A stretch of 64,000 nucleotides of DNA, taken from positions 18,009,758 to 18,073,757 of the forward strand of contig JBBCBC010000022.1 of NCBI GenBank assembly GCA_037126765.1. Reading direction: 5' to 3'. Position 1 is the first letter of the stretch; each line of letters opens with the position of its first letter. Origin of the DNA: Stenogyne calaminthoides. Taxonomy: Eukaryota; Streptophyta; Magnoliopsida; Lamiales; Lamiaceae. Both the position numbers and the translations under genes were made by a program. Below are positions 57,031 to 64,000 of this stretch, in pieces. A model generated the notes under the pieces. It was not told where the DNA came from and searched no databases. It was given only the letters and a program-made list of their open reading frames with translations.

Positions 57031-57818
57031 CCATTGTACTTGTAAACTTTCAGGCGAGTCAATAATATTGATTTACATTCTTTTTCGTAATTCACGTGTT
57101 TAACCCCATGGAGGTCGCATATGTAAAGCATCGACCTCCCCGAGGATGACTTTCGACATATTTGCGGCGAGATCGCCACCCCAATCGGTGCGATCCTCCC
57201 TAACTTTATAAGATGACAAAGCAAAGTTTAGAATAAAATCGCAATGCCAATAATACAGATAGAACACATGCAAGATTTAAAGTCGCATAAGGAAATCAAG
57301 TCGGCACAATAAAGGAAAGAAAAGAATAAATTTCATTAATGATAATAAGCCCGAAGGTTGGTACATCACAGAGGCCCAAAGGCCGATTACATCAAATGGC
57401 CTAGAGCCAACAAAAAGAAAGCCCGAAGGTCTATACATCATAAAAGCCCGAAGGTCGATACATCATAAGAGCCCGAAGGCCAGTTACATTAAACGGCCTA
57501 AAGCCAACATAAAGAAATAGGTACATCATGACAAGTGATAGCCGACGGTTTACCAAGACCTAAAATTTATGCAACTGAGAGAAGACTTCAGATATGGGAG
57601 CATGCTGATCAAAGTTATTGTTGGCGATGGGGTTCAACAACTTCTCAATCTCCTTTTTCTTATGGGATTCTTAAAGTTGTCATTCTTTAGAACAACCAGA
57701 ATCCCATCAACAACACCTTTGACTATGTTCAAAGGCTGCCCACCTAATTCTTGTTGAATAACACTGAAGGATATATGGGTAGCTCGTCTCCTTAGTTTTT
57801 GGCTTGTAAACACCTCCT
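57031..57818. other. G spacer after pol, with CCCGAAGG repeats
   Basis: No sense ORF. 57340-57520 has a degenerate ~30-bp repeat (AAAGCCCGAAGGTCGATACATCAT, four or five copies, with two GGCCTAGAGCCAAC-type blocks). The complement reads GACCTTCGGGC. 57260-57355 is shared with the gag-only element (reverse complement 39250-39345). For the antisense gene this is the 3' flank. Confidence 0.6.
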
Positions 57819-60391
57819 CTAGAGGCCGGTTGGGGCCTGCTCATCAGGAGGTGTTTCCCCCGATGTCCCGACGACCTCTCTCCAGGGCCCACACTCGCCT
57901 GTCTTGGTCTCAAGGACCATCTCGGACTCTGTCGGCTGCGTCTCATCGGGATTGGGAGTGGGGTACATGATCCGACTTTGAGTGGGAAAGAAAGATAAGT
58001 CAATGCCGAATCCTTCCAGATCTTTTATCTCTAGCACGACTTCGGGAGCGGGAGGGAATTCGCTAACATAAAAGGCTAGTTCGGCCACGAGATCGGAGAG
58101 ATCGGCGTCAGGGCTCTTCCGACGAATAGCACGGATGGCCCCCGCCACCGCCAAAACATAAGCAAAATTTACAGTTTGCTCTTCGACCCACTTGAAATGC
58201 TCCTCCTGGGCGGCCAATCTTGCTTCGACCTCAATATCCTTACTGGCCAGATCCCCCTTAAGTTGGGCCACAACATCCCTCTCCACTGCGAGCAGACCCT
58301 CAGCTCCCCTCAGCTGGTCCTCGAGCTCCAAGACTTTTTTGGTCAGTTCGGCTTTTTCGACCTCCAGCTTCTTCTGCACCTCATGAGCAGCTAGCACAGA
58401 GTTGGCCTGCTCGGAAATCGCCTCCTGGGCCTTCTCCAGATTGGAAAGCTCGGCCTTAGATTGGGCACAAGCCTTCTCCGTGTAGAGAGCGGCCTTTAGG
58501 GAGTGAACAACAGCCGAGTACATATTGCCCGTGACTTTTTGATTGTGGGCAGTGGAATGGTCATCCTTCGTCCACACCCGCGGCACATTCCTCATTGCCC
58601 GCACCAGGTAGCTAGGCCAATCATCTAGCATACCCTCCAGTGTGGGGAGCTTGGACCTCAGAAAGCTCAACACCTCCGATGAGAACTTGGTAGGTGTCAT
58701 GTCTGGGCTGAAATACAGAAGGACACACATTAAATCAGCGATTTCAACAAGGGATTCACTATCAAAGTCGCAACAACCTACCTCTTCACTTGCCCCTCAT
58801 CCCGACCGACCCAAGATTCATCATCCAGATGGCGACCTTCCACCCAGGCTAGAGTCCACAGGGGGGTACGACGAGGAGCCACCCTCCTAGTGCCCCGGTG
58901 GGACGCAGATCGATGTGTGTCGGCCTCTTCCCGCGCCCTTTTGTGAGGTCGATCACCTGCCGCTGGGGCGGACTACACAGTTTTCTTCTTGCCCTTATCA
59001 GCAGCAGAAGGCGGGGTCTGGACCGGGGCATCTACAGGGGCGGCCGAGCTGGTAAGGCGCCTCATGGAACCGAGCACCGACTTCGGGCGGGAAACCATTT
59101 CAGAAGCGGAAGGTTTCCAGCGGTAAGTCGATATCTCCGGATCTATCACAACCAGAAAAAACCTTTAGCATAGCTCCACAGAATACGACTAAAGAAACGT
59201 AGCGAAGACTTACAGGGAATTTGAAGGTGGAGGGGGTAAGTATACAACCCAGCTGCCAAACGATCAAGCTCAAAATTTAATGACTCCACATCTCGCCAGC
59301 TCGGAGGTGTGTCTCGAGCTGCTTTGAATGCCTTATAAAAGTCCCAGTACAGATCGGCGGACCGGGGCGTGAACACTGCAAGACAAGAAAAGAATTAGAT
59401 CCGTACAACTGAGTACAAAGTATACAAAACAGGAGATACCATTTTCAACACATGTCACACAATCCGTGGGAACTTGGATAGGTAAGGTGCTGGATGGGGG
59501 CACCGACTCCCATGCTCCTCCAACAAACCACCATTTCTGGTGCCAATCGACCTTATTCAGCATCCTGCTCATGAGCTCTTTTCCCTTGCGAAGCCGCATG
59601 GCATGGTAGCCTCCGGCTTGGGCAACGGGCGACATCACGTATGATATTTCTTCGAGATTGGGTAGTCTCCTCAATCCGGCCTGCCCCAACATGACCATGG
59701 TGGAGATGATATAACTCCATCCATTAGGGGTAATTTGCGTGAGACTTAAGTTCCAGGCTGCTAATAAATGGAAAATGGTCGGGTGTAATGGAAACCGGAT
59801 TCCAGCCGCCATGGTAGGTTCATTTAAGGCTATCATCCCCGGAGGAGACTGATCAGCACTTTCGTCGGAGGTCACCCCATAGAAGTGTAAATCCCGAGGC
59901 ACCTTGTATAGGCGATGGAGTCCCTACACATACCGGTCAGAGAGCACCGACCTGTGCTTTTTATGTGAAGCCGCGAACTGCGTCACAACAGACTTGCGGT
60001 ATTGAAGCTCAGGTCGCTTGTAGGGAGCAATCCGGTGATACAGCTCGTAATCAAAGACCTGATCATAAGCCCCATAATTAGGAGCCGGGGCAGAAGGGTC
60101 CATCATTGTTAATCGCCCCCGAGGGGCAGGACGAAGGGGATTAAGTTCCAACAGGGGAAGATGAGTTATTTCAGCCAACTCTTTCAAAAACCGATCATCT
60201 ACCAGTTCGTCATTGGCATCATCTTCCCACCCATCGCCCATTGCCCTGGCCGAAGAGCCTTCCCCCACATGCCCGACAACGGAACTAGAATCATGGCGGC
60301 GACGCAGAGCAAGGGGAACATCATCCTCAGAAGATGAGGAAACCACCATGGGCCGTGACAGGGGAGGAGCAGGAGTAATTCTAGAATCCAT
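57819..60391 (-). pseudogene. Antisense four-exon gene of Tat element G
   Basis: Minus strand. ATG at 60391 (MDSRITPAPPLSRPMVVSSS). Predicted exons: 60391-59440, 59375-59214, 59142-58782, 58707-57819, separated by GT-AG introns of 64, 71 and 74 nt. They keep one frame of 787 codons, with TAG stops at 59926-59924 and near 58975. Exon 1 has acidic/Ser-rich residues, then AAGIRFPLHPTIFHLLAAWNLSLTQITPNGWSYI, which resembles the 'putative gypsy type transposon' domain (PF04195-like). Exon 2 has PRSADLYWDFYKAF. Exon 4 has a coiled coil (ELTKKVLELEDQLRGAEG, LLAVERDVVAQLKGDLAS) and an acidic/Pro-rich tail. Antisense ORFs after pol are known for Tat elements; function unknown. Confidence 0.78.
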
Positions 60392-60860
60392 TCAAACACG
60401 AAGGAATCGACATTTTTTACCTGTATATAATCTCAAGGCAGAGGCACGAGAAGGATTTTCCGGCGAAAGAAGAACTGGACTAAGGAAAAATGAAGTAAGG
60501 ATCTCTCGAAAAGTTTTCTGGGGAAAAAGTTTTTGAAAACCTAATTCCCCGCCTAATTATAGAAGGAGACGCGGGGCCAAAATAAAATTAATCAAACTTC
60601 GAGTCCTTCCAGCAAACAAGCCATGGGATTCATGTGTGTAAATCACCGCAACATCCCTTTGGATCGCCCTGCGGCGCCTCATGTCATCTCCCTGACAAAC
60701 TAACATTTCAAATCTCCAAAACTGAGGGAAATCTGATGCGCCGATTTGCGATATCGAGATGACTTTTTATCTACTCGGGGCAACACATCGTCATCCGTGA
60801 GCTCCCTCGGGAATAGGAAGTCGCAATCCGAGTAACCAACAGATCAAGTCGATATCCCGA
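60392..60860. other. G distal region, antisense promoter candidate
   Basis: No ORF. Upstream of the antisense gene, the minus strand has CTTCTATAATTAGG (about 60563-60550), a possible TATA element 160 nt before the ATG. GC-rich segments alternate. No 3' LTR or TGTTGTAGC start is seen. G homology cannot be followed beyond about 60860, where Copia H begins. Confidence 0.4.
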
Positions 60861-61892
60861 CACATTATCTGGATACTTCTTCAGTGTCATCAGTATTTCT
60901 GGATACTTCTATCAAATATGATACATTATCTTCAGCACTTTTACCTGCAAGACTTGCAAGTTCACCAAATACCACATTAACAGATTCTTGCATTGTATCG
61001 GTTCTCAAGTTATAGAATCTATATGCCTTGCTATTCTTAGAATATCCTAAGAAAAATCCTTTATCACTCTTAGAATCGAACTTGTGCAACTGATCTCTAT
61101 CATTCAAAACGTAACAAACACAACCAAACACTTGAAAGTATTTCAAATTTGGTTTTTTGTTATTCAGAACCTCATAGGGAGTACAATTACTACCAGAACG
61201 AATATAGACTCTATTCACAATGTGATAAGAAGTATTCAAAGCTTCAGCCCAGAATTTCTTAGACAAACTTTTTGAGGTCAGCATAACTCTTGCAGAATAC
61301 CTTTCTTTTCACAGAAATTAGTAAACAAACTGTTTTCAAATTCTCTTCCATGATCAGACCTTATCCTACTGATCTTTAAACATAAAACAATTTTAAACCT
61401 TTTGTAAAGAATTTTGAACTCATAAAAGGTATCTGATTTTTCTTTTATAAAGATAACCCAAGTATATCTAGAAAAATCATCAACAAAAACATATGAATAC
61501 CTCTTTCCACATAAACTTTCTATTTCCATAGGACCCATTAGATCCATATGAATCAACTCACAACACCTGTATGTTGTACATGCTGACAACATTTGATGTG
61601 TTGTCCTGACTTGCTTACCTTTCTGGCATGGTCCACAGATTTTTCCTTTTTCAAAGTTAAGATCAGGTAAACCAACAACAATACCTAGTCTATGCAATTT
61701 CTGAATACTTCTGTAATTAGCATGACCAAGTTTTTGATGTTACAAAATAATATCATCGGTTTTAGCATTTTTACAAGTATGATTTGAACCAATAAAATAG
61801 CAATTATCAGCAGATCTTTTGCTAGTCAATAAGCAATCATCATTTTTGTCAAACACATAGCATGAATTTGTGTCAAATTTCACATGTAAATC
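60861..61892 (-). pseudogene. Copia fragment H: GAG-pre-integrase and integrase
   Basis: Minus strand: VKFDTNSCYVFDKNDDCLL (pre-integrase flank), RLGIVVGLPDLNFEKGKICGPCQKGKQ (zinc motif end), CELIHMDLMGPMEIES (first Asp), YVFVDDFSRYTWVIFI, ISRIRSDHGREFEN (second Asp), then a deletion of ~60 nt that removes the TPQQNG..ER catalytic Glu, then RVMLTSKSLSKKFWAEALN and KKPNLKYFQVFGCVCYVL, FDSKSDKGFFLGYSKNSKAYRF. Stop at 60860s. Cut on the right by the A2 LTR (61893, flank AAATC) and on the left against G. Confidence 0.82.
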
Positions 61893-63881
61893 TGTTGGTC
61901 CTGGTGCTAACGAGTCTAACACGTGTATGGGGGGGGGAAAATACACGTGTTCAGTGATTTTTTGAAACTTTTCTTCACTGAAGTTAGATGGGTCAGGTTG
62001 TCCTGATGATTTGGCCCTGAGAAGCATAGATCGCCCTGAGTCAAAGTCTACCTGAGACAATGATCCTGAGCTACTTTCAGAGGCCTCAGATTATCCCAAC
62101 TGAGCTTGAGTTTTTTCGAGATCTGAAATGCTTGATCGAGATAACTATCTTCTTGAACCCTCGATGAGAGTGAGTTCGGTTTGGTAACTATCTGTTCTAG
62201 CTACTTTCGGATGAGCGTAATGGTTGGCCCTAAGTTTATACTCGTTTTTAGCTTTGCTGAAAACCTTCCTTTTAATGAAACAGTGATTAAGGCTGTGATC
62301 AGTTAGATGCAAGTTCAGTGGATTGATTCCAACTGAATATCAGTGAAAATATGCTTTCAGTTAAAGATATGCAACAGATAATCAATGCAGTACAGAAAGC
62401 AAAATAACACAACAAGTTATAGTGGTTCAGAGACTCAAGCTCCTATGTCCAATCTCTCTGACCTTCAGAGAAATTCCTTAACCACTTCCTAAGGTTTTCT
62501 GACTACCTCAATGTAGTTTACTAACCATTCTACTTTGAGCTTTCTGACTACCTCACTGTAGTTTACTTACTCAAATACACACAAGCTTTCTGACTATCCA
62601 AGATAGTTTACTCACTTCTTCTCTAGAGTTTTCTGAGTACCTCAATGTAGTTTACTATCTCTTTACAACTCCAACTCACCAACAATCACACTCAAACTAC
62701 CTTACAAAGGGTTTGGGGTTTCTTGGTTGGTTTCCAACTAGGATGAGATATCCTTTACAATAAGTACAATGCAAAGGCTAGGATATCTCTACTAAGCTTT
62801 GGATATATCTTATCAAACTAGGCTTAGTGAATGAGCTCTCTTCAATGTAAAGCACTTGGGAAATTCTTGGGTTTTCGAGTGCTTCAACTTACAATAATAA
62901 GTTTGAGCTCTTGAGTTGCTTACAAATTTCCCGTAACCTTCAATGTAGAGGGTCACTAGTATTTATAGGCAATCACCAAGGTCACTCTTGAAAAACTATC
63001 CGTTGGAAGAGATAACTTCATGAGTTTCCTCTTATGGTGTGTGATGAACGGCTATTGTTAAGGTTTGAATACTCCCGTGCATATTTTAGGCAATATGCTT
63101 TCATGCAGCCACTCACCACTTTTTGCAGTCTGGAACATAGTACTACTGAGATGCTTCAGTGACCTGTCGCTTTCAAATTAAGATGAAAATGCAGTCTTGT
63201 CTTCTTCTGATTGGCTCTTGTCTTCAGTAAATGTAGACAAACATAACGGCTCTTTTTGGTCAATATCTCTGAGTGATATAACCTTAACAACACTTAGTTT
63301 TAGTTCCTTTTGTCTACATGTGAATGTCTTAGGCAATATCTATTTTTCTGAGTAATCGCATTTTTCTCAGTATTGTATCCTTCAGATAGATATTATTCAG
63401 TGCCTCGGAACATTCAGGATTATACTGAGCATTCAGTAGATTAGTGAGTCTTCAGTAACTACTGTGTCTTCAGTATCTTCTTTGTCTTCGATATCTTGAT
63501 CTTGATCTTACGAGTCTTGAGTCTTGATGTCTTCTCGAGTCTTGATGTCTTCCGAGTCTTCGAGATATCTTGACTTATATCTTGAGTCTTGATTTCTCGA
63601 TTTCAAACGAAACTTGATTTCAGATTTAAGTCTTCGTCTTGATTTCTCGAAATCTTTGAAACTTGGTTTCTCCATATCTTTGAAACTTCAAACTTATCGA
63701 GTCTTCAGAATCTTTAGAATCTAACCTGATCTATATCTGCTGACTATACATGGTGCAGATAACATCCTGAACACTCTAAAACTGAATCCTGACTCAACTA
63801 TCAAGATTATCCTGAACATGTCATACTCAGGGGGTTTTGTGATCTAATCAAAATCTTCTTTATTAAATTCATCTCCCAACA
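61893..63881 (-). repeat. 3' LTR of element A2 (family A, 1989 bp)
   Basis: Minus strand TGTTGGGAGATGAATTT (from 63881) to CAGGACCAACA (61893). It matches 3487-5452 along its length. TATTTATA at 62960-62967; palindrome arms at 61920-61949; degenerate GAGTCTTGATGTCTTC array at 63470-63700. The TCTGACTACCTCA..GTAGTTTACT phrase repeats four or five times at 62500-62660 (CTACTTGTGGTAG-type in A1). Confidence 0.88.
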
Positions 63882-64000
63882 ATTTCCCCATTTTTGATGA
63901 TGCCAAAACCATCTTGTTACAAAAACACTTAACCTATACTCAGGTTTCAGTTTTTCCTATTACAATCCAAGAATGGGATATCTCCCAACAATTTTCACAA
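63882..64000 (-). mobile_element. A2 internal 3' end and purine tract
   Basis: On the minus strand AAAATGGGGAAAT precedes the LTR, with the AACAAGATGGTTTTGGCATC phrase as in A1 (3450-3470). It shows that the LTR is a 3' LTR and that the rest of A2 lies to the right, outside the window. Confidence 0.8.

Larger units (their letters stand above)
16311..60860 (+). mobile_element. Tat-type Ty3/gypsy element G, interrupted by nested insertions
   Basis: Own sequence is 16311-19837, 21684-22509 and 55055 to about 60860, roughly 10.2 kb. Order: 5' LTR, primer site, gag, protease, RT, RNase H, integrase, spacer, antisense gene. No 3' LTR is found: the sequence stops at about 60860 against Copia fragment H. 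The domain order RT-RNase H-integrase is gypsy. The long gag and the antisense gene after pol fit the Tat lineage. Insertions: B-family solo LTR in RT and Sirevirus S in the RT-RNase H connection. Left flank AAGAC lies in the C leader. Confidence 0.85.

Noticed and set aside
58176..58890. Plus-strand ORFs in the antisense gene region
   Set aside because: Shadows of the coiled-coil exon 4 and exon 3 on the minus strand.

Overview
The window is nuclear repeat DNA from a flowering plant, probably a eudicot. Almost every base can be assigned to nested LTR retrotransposons. There is one apparent insertion of mitochondrial DNA (plant-type rrn18 sequence) and no convincing host gene, tRNA, CRISPR array or bacterial-type operon. 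The plant assignment rests on Copia elements of Sirevirus type (primer site matching initiator tRNA-Met, a polypurine tract followed by TGTTGGG, an extra ORF after pol), Ty3/gypsy elements of Tat type with an antisense gene after pol, a chromovirus-like gag with zinc knuckles, and the plant mitochondrial 18S fragment.

Layout, left to right. (1) 1-5452: the 3' end of a plus-strand Sirevirus-like element (A1) with a decayed post-pol ORF and a 1.97-kb LTR. (2) 5453-7889: a minus-strand Copia fragment (B) whose RNase H region is split by the mitochondrial segment at 6609-7440. (3) 7890-9404: 3' LTR and acidic ORF of another minus-strand Copia (D). (4) 9405-16310: minus-strand Copia C with LTR, RNase H, RT, integrase, protease, gag and an intron-containing leader. 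(5) 16311-60860: Tat-type Ty3/gypsy element G, broken by a B-family solo LTR (19838-21678) and by the 32.5-kb insertion S (22510-55049). G ends with an antisense four-exon gene at 57819-60391. (6) S is a Sirevirus with gag, pol and a post-pol ORF. It carries in its 5' LTR a multi-LTR chromovirus-like array (E, 23021-31682) and a Tat-type gag-protease element (F, 31684-37325); in its leader a gag-only Tat element (38073-42076); and in its integrase a solo LTR (45585-46943). (7) 60861-61892: a Copia integrase fragment (H). (8) 61893-64000: the 3' LTR of a second, minus-strand A element (A2).

Insertion order can be read from interrupted ORFs and 5-bp target duplications. The chain B <- D <- C <- G <- S <- F <- K solo LTR gives seven levels, with A1, A2, E, the S-family solo LTR and the gag-only element as side branches. 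Target duplications seen on both sides are CCACA, TTTAC, GGACA, ACACT, AGTAT/ACTAT and TCTTT/TCTTC. D, C, A1, A2 and G show only one flank here.

No element looks autonomous now: every pol has stops or frameshifts, many of the form CAG to TAG or CGA to TGA. The best-preserved coding capacity is the 353-residue C-terminal part of the S post-pol ORF and the antisense gene of G. In the latter, three GT-AG introns join four exons in one frame with only two internal stops. Three unrelated families (E, F and the 38-42 kb element) are present in forms that keep gag but lack pol. At least the 38-42 kb element appears to be a deletion derivative of a G-like Tat element.
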